Positions 1 to 13,129 of a DNA stretch of 64,000 bases are shown piece after piece (the stretch's first letter is position 1; every line of letters begins with the position of its first letter). Origin of the DNA: Tamarix chinensis (Eukaryota; Streptophyta; Magnoliopsida; Caryophyllales; Tamaricaceae); NCBI GenBank assembly GCA_030549775.1, contig CM060173.1, forward strand, positions 63,864,367 to 63,928,366, given 5' to 3'. The position numbers and the translations under genes are program-made. The notes under the pieces were generated by a model that saw nothing but the letters and a program-made list of their open reading frames with translations, was not told where the DNA came from and ran no database searches.

Positions 1-2
1 AG

Positions 3-170
3 ATTCAACGAATATGTACGAGCTCAATACCACTGGTGAAGATGCTTTGGAGCCGCCATGGAATAGAAGAAGTGACCTAAGATATCGAGAAGGAAATGTA
101 TGAATCGCATCCCGAACTTTTTTGTTTAGGTGTGCTAGGTTTTGGATTTTTCTCTCTTTTAAGGGGGTAG
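3..170 (+). pseudogene. Ty3/Gypsy polyprotein C-terminus (decayed)
   Basis: Reading from base 3, the frame gives SIPLVKMLWSRHGIEEVT, a stop at 78-80, then DIEKEMYESHPELF. This matches the well-known C-terminal end of plant Ty3/Gypsy pol proteins, where the integrase tail reads VKVLW..(V)EEATWE.E..M...YP.LF. The stop stands where the family has the Trp of TWE, so the copy is dead. The frame ends at a TAG at 168-170. The rest of the polyprotein (protease, RT, RNase H, integrase core) would lie left of the window. A polypurine tract and an LTR follow directly, as expected. The clade (Tekay/Del-like) is inferred from the tail and the LTR termini. Confidence 0.8.
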
Positions 171-278
171 TAACAAGTAGCATAGTATTAACTTTTAGGA
201 ATTAATCATTTTCCTTACAAGCTTGTTTCTCTTCTCCTCTAACCTTGAATTATTGACTTCGAGGATGATGTATCTTTT
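171..278 (+). other. Gypsy 3' untranslated internal region
   Basis: This is the short stretch between the end of the pol frame and the polypurine tract. It contains TTGACTTCGAGGATGATG at about 253-270, which resembles the 'AACTTCGAGGACGAA' box that precedes the polypurine tract in many plant Gypsy elements. No gene is seen. Confidence 0.55.
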
Positions 279-291
279 AAGAGGATAGTGA
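279..291 (+). other. Polypurine tract of Gypsy element
   Basis: AAGAGGATAGTGA lies immediately before the LTR start TGTAATACCCC at 292. Position and composition fit the plus-strand primer site used in reverse transcription. It is not a perfect purine run, consistent with decay. Confidence 0.6.
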
Positions 292-951
292 TGTAATACC
301 CCAAATTTTTGCTAAACCTAATATTATTTAATTAATACCTTAATCTAATTCTAATCTCAAGAAAATTTTATTTTAGCCTCACCCAAATTCTATAATCCCA
401 AAATCTTAACATAATCCAAATATTTGAACTAGATAAATTACATTTCCTAACCCAACCTTAATTCCAGTAGATTTATATATTTAATCCTAGCTATTTTAAC
501 TAGTCAAAATTTAATCTAATTCTATTCTTGAGATTTTCCCTTTTCTTTTCTTTCTCCTTTTCCTTTTCCTATTAGCAGCCTTTTTCTAATGTGCTTTCCT
601 CTTCTTTTGTAACACACCACCAACACTCTAAACCATCATCTCCCACCGCTTTCATTGAAAATTTCCCTACCACCCTTATGCATCATGACACCATCAACCA
701 TTACCCTCTATAACTCCCTTGTGCCTCTGCCTCTACTACTGTCATTCATTGCCATCAACACCATCATCCTCTATATTTTTACCCGTCGCAAACCACCACT
801 ATACACACACACACACACACACAGATATATATATACTACTCTCTACTCTCACCCTCCCTTATTTATTTGCATCATTTAATTCCCCAAATTATTTTGAGCA
901 CCACTTGCTTGAGCCAGCTCTCCTTCTTCTCCTCTTCTCCTTCTTCTTTTA

Positions 952-1006
<55 letters not shown>

Positions 1007-2260
1007 TTTTTCTTCTTATTCTTCTTCTTCTTATTGTTCTTCTTCTTCCTCCTCCTCCTCTTCATCTTACTCTTCTTCTTCTTCTTCTTCTACTCTACTT
1101 TCATCGTCGAGCCACCACCATCACCATCCATGAATGATAATCTTGAATATCAATTCAAACTTAATAAGATACGAATTAGTTAAAGTGAAAAATCACATGA
1201 GTCAGGTTGAGTTTTTTATATGGATCCATTCCTCCATACAATAATAGTGGCTCAAGTGTGGTGTCCATGAGAGGTGCTTCAATTTTTTCCACTAGATTAA
1301 GAACAATGAGGCCCTATACTTAACGTGAATGAAATATAAAATTAAGATATAAAGTATTAATGAAAAAGATACTAATAATTTAAAGTGAAAGACTATGTGA
1401 GTTAAGATTGAGGTGTTAAGTATGTTCCATTGGATAATAATAGTGGTTCAGATATGTTATCCCTAAGAGGTGCTTTAGACAATTGCACTGGTTTAAGAAT
1501 AGTGGCTCATGAGCATTTTTGGTCTGAGAGGTGTTGAGTCATTCCAACGGATAATAATATATGCTTTGATGTGTTGTCTCTAATAGGTATTTTAGACCTT
1601 TCCACCGGTTTAAGAATAGTGAGGCCTCCTAACTCAATGTAAATAAAGGATTGAAATATGATATATCTATATAGTGAGACCCAAAATTACTATTTACCTA
1701 CACTTTTTTATATTTACACACGTATGCTTACTTTCTGATGTGAACTCATGTAATATATGTAATCCTACTTCGACTGTACTGTTACCTTATTTACTAAGTA
1801 GCATACTGATCATTAGTTTTATGGGCGTTACTCATTTTCATGAGTAGATGACCCAGATGCCTTTGTGCAGGTTAAGGATGACTTATTAGATGCATTTGTA
1901 GAATTGATGATTTATATACGAATGAGTGATTTTTGTATCAAGATTTAGGCATAGAGTTATGTTATTCAGATGTTTATTCTAATCAGATACCTTTTTGGAC
2001 TCTTAGATCTATGATATCCCTTTTTTTACTTTGGATTATTGTACTTAAAGTAAACTTCCAAACTCTTATCTAATATTTATGAAAGTTCCCTCAATTTCTA
2101 TGTATCATGTTTTACTTTCTAATTTTTTTACCTTGTGATTGATGTAAGGATGGTATGGTAAGATACACTTATGTCAATAATGGTGGTAACACTAAACTAT
2201 TTGATAATACGCTTCCTATTAAAACAATATTTTTCAGTAGTATATTTTAGGGGTGTTACA
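292..2260 (+). mobile_element. 3' LTR of Ty3/Gypsy element (about 2 kb)
   Basis: The LTR begins TGTAATACCCC and ends GGGGTGTTACA, so the two ends are near-perfect inverted repeats in the TG..CA style. A C/T-rich leader (about 530-1130) holds an AC run (803-823) and an (ATT)18 run (952-1005). Further right are AAGTGAAA boxes (1167, 1383) and four units of the form CCA.Y..ATAATAGTGG (1226-1625). The 3' end matches the ends of the 5-kb units elsewhere in the window. Being joined to a Gypsy pol tail, it identifies those units as LTRs of the same broad lineage. The right flank GTTTG differs from the bases before 292, as expected when the left flank is internal element sequence. Confidence 0.8.
952..1005 (+). 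repeat. (ATT)18 microsatellite
   Basis: There are eighteen uninterrupted ATT units inside the C/T-rich part of the 3' LTR, followed by a TTC-rich stretch to about 1100. The open frames across it are low-complexity and not credible genes. Confidence 0.95.
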
Positions 2261-2880
2261 GTTTGTTGCAATAAACATAAGAGATTTATATAAATAATTT
2301 CTAAACTATAAACTAAGAAATTTGAAAATAACTGTGGCATGAGAATATTAGATCAAGGGATTCATAAATTTTAACTTTTTTCTTATTCCAATTTTGCATC
2401 TTCAGGGTAAACAAATTTACAAATTCACCTTAATAGATGAAAATTTGAAACGTTTTAAAACAGTCAATCAAAATATAAACATGTTGTAAATAATTTATTA
2501 ACTTGGATGTTACATCTCTCCCATATTATATCCTTTTAATTACCCAATTGGTGTCATTGTTCAAATATAAAGTAACTCCCCTTTATTTTCCTATTTATAT
2601 CCATGTTTATATTCCACCATGTATTCTTATTATCCACTAATATGTAAGGGTTATATATACGGAGTTGGGGATTGAGAATAATACAAAGAAGACTATTTCT
2701 ACTTTATTATTCACCCTTCATCTTCCTACTTTTATATCATTTTATCCCTTGAAGTTCTCATCAAATCACATTCAATCAAGGTAAGATGAATATGATTCAC
2801 CTTTGTACCTTTATGTAGGTAATATTTGTTACCACCGTACCTAACACAGGGTAGACATCTATTCCCTATTCCATATTAGA
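2261..2880. other. Non-coding; possible short LTR or promoter remnant
   Basis: No gene is seen. A stretch beginning TGTTACATCTC near 2508 has a TATATATA box (about 2652-2660) and a run ending TTCAATCAAGGTAAG (about 2772-2786). This resembles the layout of a small Copia-type LTR, and a similar layout occurs near 41,095-41,415. No target-site duplication was found, so the reading is tentative. Confidence 0.25.
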
Positions 2881-5800
2881 TATAAGGCTAAACCAACCAA
2901 CCAATTTGAACACAAAGTGTGTGAACTTAAGTTACATAATCATTTAAAAGATCATTTACATCAAGGACCCTAATGGTCCTCGACCAAGTCAAATATAAGG
3001 AAAAGATAAGGTAAGATTACTGGGATACATTAGTTAGAAAAATATACTGAGGTGTGATCCCAAAACCATGGTCCACCACGAACCCATCAAAACCTTTGGA
3101 TGTCCAACCTCTCATGCCCCAAACCCAAGATAAGGTAGGCCCATTACTGGCCATTCCCCAATACTTGCACATGGCCCTCTACTCATGAAAATAAGCTAGT
3201 GACTGAGAAAATGGACACATCAGTACATTACGTACTAATTAAGTCAATTTGCTTCCTCAACCAAAACACAAATATGCCAAAAAAAATCTATCATAACATG
3301 GATATCATATTTAACATGCGTCATGCTAATGTTATATACATAAAGGTAACAATGCATCAAAGTATACTATCATGCATAACTTCATATTATAATCATATAG
3401 GTGGTTACACATATACTAGATAGATTATTTCAGATAACCAGTAGGGTTTATTTTCCAACTTGCTCAATTGATTAGATTACACCATTTCCTTATACATATT
3501 CAAAACATGTTTAATCTTTCTAATTATTAACCAGTTGGTCTATTAAGCCATTATCTAAGTTTACATACAAGCTTTTATCCTTTCTAGTCATTTAAACCAT
3601 TATTCCCATCATTATTAATTTATTTATCATTCCACTTATTCATTACTCTAGTTTTATCACCCATTTAATTATCATCTAGATTTTATCATCGAGTGATAAA
3701 CTGTGCACCACCCTATCTAAATAAAGAAACATAAAGCCTATGCTAAATCCAATCACCAAAACAGATATAAGTTTAGGTAGAAGCCAATCACCATAATAGA
3801 CATAATTCTAGGCTAAAGCCAACCAATATGTACATATGTCCAAGCCAAAGCCAACCACCTAGGTAACCAGACCCTTTAGTAACAATACCCCCTAGTACAT
3901 TATGAATATCTAGAGTAGATAAGGAACCGGAACCTCTAAGGATTCTGCCTGAAAGCACCAATAAATGCCTAAAGATACAGTAACCCTCGGTAGCTAATCA
4001 AAGATTGGGTAACCCAAACCCATGCATAACTTGATTGTCTTTCACTTTACATGATTAGTACATTATTCAAGAAGATAAGTGATCACACAAGGCCCAAAAA
4101 AGAACAAGAAAGGCATTAACATATTTCTTCCATATTAATCATTTCCAATTCCCAACCATGTGGGGTTTTCATTTATTCGTTTCCAATATTATTCATTCCT
4201 ATCATGTTATTTTATTTAATCCTAAGCTGTGATTCATTACTCTCTTTTCAAAACCATCATACATCATAAGTGGTATCCCTATTTAGTCTTTACAATAATT
4301 ATTGAGTATGTCATAAATTATAATCCATTTAATCCATTTATTGGGTCATTATCCATGAAAAGTCTTTATTTTATCCCTTTAACAATCATAAAACAATCCC
4401 ATGCAGAGCCTCAAAGCATAACTAGAATGAAAGGAATAAAATCACACAAACTAGTCGATCAGCCTGGCCCAACCAGTTGACCGATTTATGTTGACCAGTA
4501 GGTTAGTTTGACTCAACCAAACCCTGATTTTCCTCAAACCAGTCAATTGTGTTGGGTAAATAAGTCGACTATTCATAGACCAAATGATCAGTTCCGCCTA
4601 ACCAATCAATGAGTTTAAGCAGAGAGTAAGACCAAAGTCTCTACAAGCTTACCAGTCAAAGGGTTAGGTCAACCAGTCGACCATTCTAAAAACCAGTTGA
4701 ACGGTTTAACCTAACTAACTAATTGATTTGCCCTATAATAGCATCAAATAGTCATGTTTAGGTAGTTCACGCCTATAAATCATCATTAAACCATATTAGA
4801 ACATGCTTTAACATTGTATAACACATTTTAGTCAAATTAACTTGCATATTTCAACATTTAATCATCACCACTCATTTTTCTCAAGTTTCATGCTTTTTAC
4901 TCAAAGTGTATAATCTACTTATCCAAATCAATTTTGCAAGTTATAAACACTCATACCAACATATAATATCAACTTAAGGAAACTCATATTATGTATTAAT
5001 ATGGATAACCTATTTTAGAAGCAAGAAGCACTTACTTGATGCAGGCAAAACTCCCTTAATCCAGAAATCTCATTATGTGAAAATCTCAACTTTTAAAACC
5101 TTAAAACAACAATATTTAACTCAAAAATTTGTATAAAACCTTAATAAATTCGAACTTGAAATAAAAAGTAGACAAGAAACATACCACACTTAAAGTAAAA
5201 ATAGAAAATGCTCAGTTAAACCATTTAATCCTTTTCCCAAATCTAACTATGTCTTACTTAATAATTAAAACAAGAGAGAATTAGAGAAAGGATTAGAAGA
5301 GTGAAAGGAATTGACTACAAGGTTTGAATTACGGGAAGGAGGAAGGCGAATATAGAGAGATAAGGATTTTTGGTAACTAAAAGAAAGGTGAACAAAAGGG
5401 GTGATTGGGGTTATTTATAGCTAATCAATCAACACAAATCACAGAGGGTTCAAGAACAATTTGAAAACCCTAAAACTTATCATTTAAATGCGAGCTAAAT
5501 GGATGAATTTTGTCCAATATATGCTTGCTTATTCTCTAGAGCTCAAATGATATTTCTTGAAAATAGAGGTTAATTAGGCCAGAATTGAAATTCACAAGAG
5601 GGGTAATGGAAGTTCACCATATAAGGAATCTTCTACCTTATCAGAGCCATGCCTAAGATTGAAGAATTAATCTCAGAAATGTGTAGAGGAGAAAGGTAGG
5701 AGAAGATAAGGATAAGGTCATCTCCTCATCGTTCTATCCCAATCGACCTCTAGATCGATCTAAGGTAACATTTTGGGCTAATTATATCATGAAAAAGGCT

Positions 5801-6197
5801 AAGAATCTCTTAGCAAAAATTTAGCACGGGTTAACAAAGTTCCATTTCAGTATAAAAAATTTTCCCAAAAATTGAGTTTTGAAAATATATCTAGCTTGAC
5901 AAACCTTTCGATTGGTTTGGCCTACCAGTCAATTATTTGGCAGATTAGTTGATTGATTTCCCAACTAGTCTACTAGTTTAGTTGAGTTAAAACTATTTTT
6001 CTAAAATGGTGAACTAGTCGATCAGTTTATAGAACCAACCAATCGGTTCACTTGAAAAACTCACTAAATTTTATTTTCCAACCTTGTTTTAAATCAAAAA
6101 ATTTCTTCAAAAAAAATAAAAACACCAATCAAAATCAAACATAAAAAAATTAGAATAATTCTTATTCCAACATTTTCCAAAAATGTGGGGTATTACA
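2880..6197 (-). mobile_element. Unit K: minus-strand LTR-like copy, 3' end unclear
   Basis: On the minus strand a clear 5' terminus TGTAATACCCCAC begins at 6197. Going leftward it has ACTAGT/CCAGTCGAC-type repeats (5885-6060), a purine-rich plus strand at 5270-5710 (C/T-rich on its own strand), more CCAGTCGACC-type repeats (4440-4760), and degenerate repeats about GCCAATCACCA...ACATA (3725-3870). Near 3170 a block matches the CTCATTTTCATGAGTAGATG block of the 292-2260 LTR. The 3' terminus is not recognisable, so the left limit is approximate. No coding capacity is seen. Confidence 0.5.
4440..4760. repeat. CCAGTCGACCAGTTTGA-type degenerate repeats
   Basis: At least six degenerate copies of a roughly 18-25 bp motif built from CCAGT, CGAC and GGTT. 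Related blocks occur at 5885-6060, 7465-7640 and 48,265-48,510. In three of the four places the block lies just inside an LTR-like 5' end. Confidence 0.6.
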
Positions 6198-6900
6198 GAT
6201 CTACATATAGAAACTATTTTATATTACTCAACTCTCCTTTAATATGTTGCTAACCATTTTCTTATTTTATCACATAAAAGCTAGATTAGAATCCTATATT
6301 TTAATTAAAAGATTTGTGGAAGTAGAAGGATAAATCTGCCTACAAAAAATGAGGCACTACTGTCATCACAAACATAAGATAGACACCCCACTATTTATCT
6401 AATGGTAGGTACACGATTGAGTATGCAAAACCAAAGAAACTTAAACAATAAGCATAATCCATCATACTTGGATAAAACATGATGTAGAATCTTATAGTTT
6501 TGCAATCCAATTCATCTCAAAAATAAAAATATATAAAAAATAAAAGTGTGACAATAATAAAAAAAAACAATAATAGGAAGACAGGAGTTCAAACACCTGA
6601 GCTATAAAACCAAGCTGAAAACCAACACTAGAAGCTCCAACTCTCAATAACCACAAGCACTATAGTAAAAAGGAATACTTCTCACTGGTCATCATCAATA
6701 ACTTGCACAAGACCTCCAACTCATGGGAATAGGTAGGGAAATGTAACAATAATCCCATTAGTATGACAATGTGCTGAGTAAATTAATTTACCATTAATGT
6801 GCAAATCATGATGCTACTCTCAGCGGTCAATCAACTTTTGTTTCTATAAAAACAAAATTAATCATGAATTTGACTTATCATGTTAAGTGTGTATGTTTAT
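6198..6900 (-). mobile_element. Unit M: minus-strand LTR 3'-part fragment
   Basis: The minus strand reads CCTACCTATTCCCATGAG and then ..TTGTGCAAG, matching the CTCATT.TCATGAG...TTGTGCAGG block found about 400 bp from the 3' end of the 292-2260 LTR. It abuts the 5' terminus of K. No complete terminus was found; it may be the host into which K inserted. Confidence 0.35.
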
Positions 6901-7351
6901 AATAGCAAAAAATAAAGTGTTAAACACTTAACTAAATTGACGAGTACTAAGAAGATCAAGTTTGTAAATTATATGTCTAGCATAAGCCAAAGATCAACAA
7001 TGAGGATAGAAGAAGACTCTAGTTTCAAGGACTTTCATTTCACATTTGGATTACACATACTATTAAGGGATGAGCAAGTGTGGTCAAGAAACCAACATTT
7101 GAACTTCAAGGAATATATTATCATCTTAGATTTTATGTACATATGATGTACAAATTAAGCACCTATATTTTTCACTAATTTTATGGTTTTTATCCTATTC
7201 AAAATCATTATAAAAGGTATTGAAATAATTTCATGCATAAAAATGTTTATAAGTATTTACACAAAGGATATTTAAAATCAATCCTTTCCTAAGCCCTTTT
7301 AATTTGAGCTAAATTAAAATATATATATTATATAGACATTATTTTTGGGTT
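6901..7351. other. Non-coding gap
   Basis: AT-rich sequence with one 69-codon open frame (6937-7146) that shows no recognisable motif, codon bias or context. Nothing else is supported. Confidence 0.6.
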
Positions 7352-9774
7352 AATAATACCTCTTTGAAAAGCTTATATGTCTACTTATAACAAATAAGTT
7401 AACACTAAATTTTGAGCTTTCTAGCTCAAGTTATTTTTTTTTAACATCCAGAATATAGAAATTTTTTGACTGATCAATTAGTTTTAAAAGACATCAACTA
7501 GTTTCCAAATTGATTAACTAATTTAATTTCCAAAAAAGTGTGTTTTAGCCTTAGTTTGAACACAATGACTAATTATCTAAACTAATTAACTAGTCTATCA
7601 AATGGATCAACTAGTTTGAATACCGATTAACTAGCTTACTTTTTAGAATAATGTGTTTTTGCCTAGGTGTCAACACATAAATTGTTAATAATTAGACTGG
7701 CTGGTTTGGGTGTTAGAGAGATTTTCTACCCATTGAATCTTTGATTTTTGGGTTACCTTTTACGTTAAGTGGGTTATGGGTGAGGTAAATGACAGAGAAA
7801 GAAAGGCATGGGCACGCAGACGGTATAAGCAAGTATGAAGGAGGAAATGTTAGGCAAAATTTTCAACAACAAATCCTTTCTCCTCCCATTTTCCCCTTCA
7901 ATATTCATCTTAGTCATTCACTATTAACATCATTCACCACCACCAACCACCAAACACCACCATTTCCCCAGAGAACCAACCAAAACTACCACCCTATCAC
8001 CCCCCTCATTGTCACCTACCATCGCTACCTCAATCCATTTCTTTTTTCCTTTCCCTATTGTGATTTATTTCATTTTCATTGACATTCATAGAAATGCACT
8101 CTCTCATGCTACAGCTGTGCCTCTCTTGCATGAGCCATGCACTATTTCATGCATAGTTCGTGTGCTATGCTCCTTCTTGACCTGTGTATGCACTGTATGA
8201 ATGTCCATTCCTCTACTCTGTAATCACTCAACACCGCCTGAGCACCACTTTACATACCATCATACTCCCACACAACCCAAGCTTTTCCACTTGTTTTGGT
8301 TATCCTAATCTCCACCCTACTTTATCTTAAATTTTTCCAAGCTTGTATTCTTAAGTTCTAATTTTGTGTTATTCTTGTGTTTGTAGGTGAATGCCTTATG
8401 ATCTCAGAGGATTTGGGTTAGACTTACATGCTTAAAGACTAGTGTCCCTTTTTCGTAAGGATACATCTCACAGTTAAGGCTTGTATGTACAACATGCATT
8501 TTTATGTAATATCATATTTGGTAATGTTATATGGATAATATTGATTATGATAATGCTATTATATAATATCTTAAAAGTGAGAAAAATGTGAAAGTATATA
8601 TTTGTGTATATTGTTGGGTGGAATGAATCAAGATACATGGTACTTAATTGGAGGTTGAAATTCATTAACATTGGGATTTGTATGGTCTTTGGGAAAATAA
8701 GAGCTTTATGGTTATTTGATGATAATATAGGAAATAATCAATGCCATGATAAATTTTTATGTTTTTATCAATTATTTCATAAGTAATGTGATTAAATGAT
8801 AGTTGAGTAAGACATAAGTTACCTAATATGAGATTTTGAGGCTTTTGGTAAGGGATGGACATATTGTCAATAAGGGTTGAATATGGAATTTTGGTGATTT
8901 TAAATGGGAAATATACTTTAAATAAGCTAAGTATGATACTCAAAATAATCTAGATAATGATGAGTGGCATAATTACAAAAAAAAATAATAAGTTGCACTC
9001 ACCTTATTAAATTAGGGCTTATCAAGGAAATTATTAACCTTTTCATTGGGGAAATGCTCAATTAACCATGTGGTTGTTTTGTGTGTTTTAAATATTTTTT
9101 GTACATATCTACATGAGTTCTACATGATGATCTTGATATAATCAACTATGGATGAGATATTTATCATTTAAAGTGAAAGATCCCATGAGTTGAGTAAAGG
9201 TATATTGCATATCCGTTCTACCAGACGATAATAGCTGAGAGATGCATCAATTCATTCCATCAATTTAAGAATAGTGAAAACCCTAAACTTAATATAAATG
9301 AGAATTTTATTATGATTCAAGTAACTAATGGATAAGATATTAATCACTTAAAGTAGAGGATTATGAAAAGGAATAAGAAGTTATGTCCATTCCACCAGAC
9401 GATAATAGTGGCTCACATGTTTTTCCTTTAAAGGTACTTTAAACCATTCCACTAGTTTAAGAATAGTATTTAATAGTGTGCTTGTAACACCCCAAAATTA
9501 TAAAACTTAAAATTTAATATTTAACAGTTCCTCCAAAATAATTTAATCTTAAATTATTAATTTAATTATTTTATGGAACTTTAATTTATAAAAATATATA
9601 TAATTATTTAATAAATAAATATGATTATTTTTATCATTTTATCTTACTCTTTTGATTTAAATACATTTCCAAACCCATAATTTTACCAAAACTATTCTCT
9701 TAAATTAATACTTTAAATTTTTGATAAATTAATTTAATATTTTCTCCACTAGCTAAATTTTACCTAATTTATAA

Positions 9775-10990
9775 TCATAACTCTAAAAATAATTTTCTTT
9801 TTCTTTTTCTAATTTTCCTTTTTCCTTTTTTTTCCTTCTTTTTCCCTTTTTTTCCTTCCTTTTTCTTCTTTTTCCTTTTCTTTATTTCTTTTCTTCCTTC
9901 CTCCTTAGGCCAACCCAGTCCTTCTTCTTTTTTTTCTTTTCTTCTTATCCCATCTAGGCCGACCCAAGCCTCCCTCTTCTTTTATTTTTTTCTTTTTCCC
10001 TTCTCCTCCTTTCCACTTTGGGCCAACCCATCTCCCCTCTTCTTCTTTTTCTCCTCTCCCGCATGGGCCGACCTACTCCTCTTCATTTCCTTCCTCTTCC
10101 ATGAGAGTCATCTTCCTTTCTTCTCCCTTCTCTTCACGTGCATGCCTGAGCCAAACACACCCCCCAGCACCGTCATACCCCCTCTTCTCCCTCTCTTTCC
10201 CCTACGCCTTTGCACTCTTTGCTAGCCTACATCTTCGTCCCCTCTACTCTTCCTTTTCCTTTCCATTTTAGACCCTACATCCCCTGCTTCCTTTCCCCTA
10301 CATGTATTCCCCCTTCCCCTTTCATCCTTACACCTACAAGCCATGCTAACCCCTCTCCTGCTTGCGACTCCCCCTACACCACCTAACCTCCTACATGCCA
10401 CACACCTCTCTCTCTTCTTCTCTCCTCCTCTTCTTTTTCTTCTCCTTCTCTTCTTATTCTCTACCTCACTTCTACCTTGAGATCTTTTTTCTCCCTCTTT
10501 CTCCCCTATTTTGTTCGCTACCAATCTTTTCCGTCTCCACCACCCAACCAACCACCACACCACCCTCTCATATATCCTACCTCTTTCTTTCACTACCCAA
10601 AGAAGCCACCACACGCCACCCTATAGCCTACTCCCTCTCTTTCTCTCCTTTTTTCCCTTGAATCCTCATGCACTCGCCACCTTTCTCCCCACTTCCTCCA
10701 TCGTCATAGCCTCCCCTCACTCACCGAAACAACCTAACCTCCCCCTACACCCTTTACCTAAACCACCATACATCTCCCCCTTATCTTCCTCTTCTTTTCC
10801 TTTTTTCCTCTTCTCCCTTCCTTCTCTGCAACTTCTTCTTGTAGTCACTATTGGTGTCTCTACCACCTCTGAGCCGCCACACCTCAACCTCCAACCACCA
10901 CCCACATCCTACCTCTCCCCTACACACAACAGCTAGCCCAACACCTCTCCACCACCTCCCACAAGCCATTACCCGAGCCCCCTCCTTTCT
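9775..10990 (+). repeat. Polypyrimidine tract of unit A
   Basis: About 1.2 kb of strongly C/T-biased plus strand, with short G-containing islands such as GGGCCGACC. Long open frames occur here on both strands only because stop codons are rare in such sequence; their products are Ser/Pro/Leu or Arg/Glu/Gly low-complexity strings. An equivalent tract is present in B, C, D, E and, on the minus strand, F. Confidence 0.85.
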
Positions 10991-11018
10991 TTTTCCTCAC
11001 CCTTTTGTCTATGCATGG

Positions 11019-11042
11019 CTCATGCTGCATGGGCAGCATGAG
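11019..11042 (+). other. Hairpin 2, copy in A
   Basis: CTCATGCTGC pairs perfectly with GCAGCATGAG around a 4-base loop (ATGG), at the downstream edge of the polypyrimidine tract. Copies in D, C, E and B show paired changes or partial decay. Confidence 0.75.
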
Positions 11043-11544
11043 TTGTGTTATATGATGTTTGTATATTTTTAGCTAATATTAGCATATAATATATTTTGGT
11101 AATATTATATATTTAATAAGTATTTTTAATAAAAATCCTTCTTTTACTTATCTAATAATGAAATTTTACGTGTGACATTATTTTAGGCACAAAATTTTAC
11201 TAAACAAAGCTTAAGCATTTTAAACCGGGATACTGATAAAGTTTGGTTTTTCTAGAAATAAGATATATGTTATACCCTACTAAAATGTATGGATGATCAT
11301 ATGTTAGCACATTAGGGTTTTTTGTTTGTGGTTTATGTAAACATGATGTATTACTAACAATCTCATGATTATTAATATTATCTTGGAAAGTAGGAAAAAG
11401 AAAGCATGTTATCTTGTATATGGTGTGATATGTGTGAAAAGGTGATTAAGAAAGGGGTTGATGTTGCTAATGGATATTATGTGTATATACATGTTATGAT
11501 AAGCGAGTATGGGCACTTGTAGTAAAAATAGTACTAATATTAGC

Positions 11545-12905
11545 CCTAGGGGTAATTTGGTTATTTGGACACATCATGATGTTTAAACCTAAGTGGTATG
11601 TCTAATATGTTATATATGTTGCTAAGAGTGGAGATGAGAGTTTGGTGGATTATAAATGCATGTGTCAGTGGAAATATCAATATTTTATGGCCTAGGAGTA
11701 ATTTAGTAATTTTAATGTATGGCGGTGATCATATTAATAAAAATGAGCGCTAAATGTTATATGGTGTTGAAAATGATTACAGAGGTTTGTGGCATTAAAA
11801 ATACATGTTCCATCATGAATAATGATATTCTATGTTCTAAGGGCATTTTAGTAATTTTACATATTCAATGGGAGTGACCTAAATAAATATGCATGGTAAG
11901 TGATGATTGGTGCTAAGAATAATAATAAGGGCTTTATGATGTTAGTAATACATGTTAGGTATGATTATTAATAATAAATGACCTAAGGGCATTTTAGTAA
12001 TTTGGCATGTGTAATAGGAGTTAATAAATATGCATGATAAGTGGTATTTGTAATGAGTATGATAATAGGGGTTTATAGGGTTAGTAATACATGTGGGGTA
12101 TGATTATTAATATTAAATACCTAGAGGCATTTTGGTAATTTTATATGTAATACTGTGGTTAGTCTAACAAACATGCATGGTAGATATAAAACGATGTTAA
12201 ACATGATAATAGGGGTTTATTATCCTAGTATCACTTACTTGAGTATGATATTCAATAAAATATGGTCTAGGGGCATTTTGATAATTCACATTTAAAATTG
12301 TAATTAGTCTAATAAATATGCATCATAAGTCTAAATTGATGTTAAACATGATGATAGGGGTTTATTATCTTAGTATCACTTAGTTGAGCATGATATTCTA
12401 TAAAGTATGGTCTATAGGCATTTTGGTAATTTTGCATGTAAAATGGTGGTTGGTCTAATAAACATGCATGATAGGTATAAAATTGATGTTAAATATGATA
12501 ATAGGGGTATATTACCTTAGCACCACATATTCAAGCATGATCATGAACATTATAAGGCCTAGGGGTATTTTGGTAATTTGGAGAGAATCATAATGAATAT
12601 GCATAGGTTAGGGGTAACTTGGTAAATTGGAGTATGTGGTGTTATTATTCTCATAAACATGCAAGGAGTGCATTAAGTATTTATTTAGCATGAGAATGGG
12701 TGTTGGTTGTTCTAGAAGTGCATGTTAGGGTTTTATATGTAAAATGATTGTGTGGTGTGTTGGGTAACCTAACTTCATAATCAATACTATAAGTATGGTG
12801 GCATTACTCTTTTGTGGCATGTTGATAAATAAAAATGAATTACATGTTGGAAGTGGATGGTAAAGAGGTATCCTTAGCCTTAAGGGCATTTTGGTCATTT
12901 TAACC
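11545..12905 (+). repeat. GGGGCATTTTGGTAATTT dispersed array in A
   Basis: A motif close to CTAGGGGCATTTTGGTAATTTT recurs roughly every 110-150 bp, alternating with AATAAACATGCATGATAAGT blocks. This gives a longer composite period than in B and C. Non-coding. Confidence 0.75.
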
Positions 12906-13106
12906 TAAGGCCCCTAAGTGTGAGTATTAAAACCTAGGATGGCCTTAGTGGACTACTAATGTTGACAATAACAAAATCTTGATTTTGACTACTTCATAAT
13001 AATGGAAACGAATAAAAAAGGTTAAGTATATGATTGATATGTGTCTCTTGTGATCACCTTAATGCTAATCTTAAAGTGAAAGAGCTCTAGAATGGGAATG
13101 GTAGCT

Positions 13107-13129
13107 CTTTAGGGGTCAGTACCCTAAAG
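13107..13129 (+). other. Hairpin 1, copy in A
   Basis: CTTTAGGG and CCCTAAAG form an 8-bp stem with a 7-base loop (GTCAGTA). It follows the AAGTGAAAGAGCTC box by about 30 bases. Confidence 0.75.
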
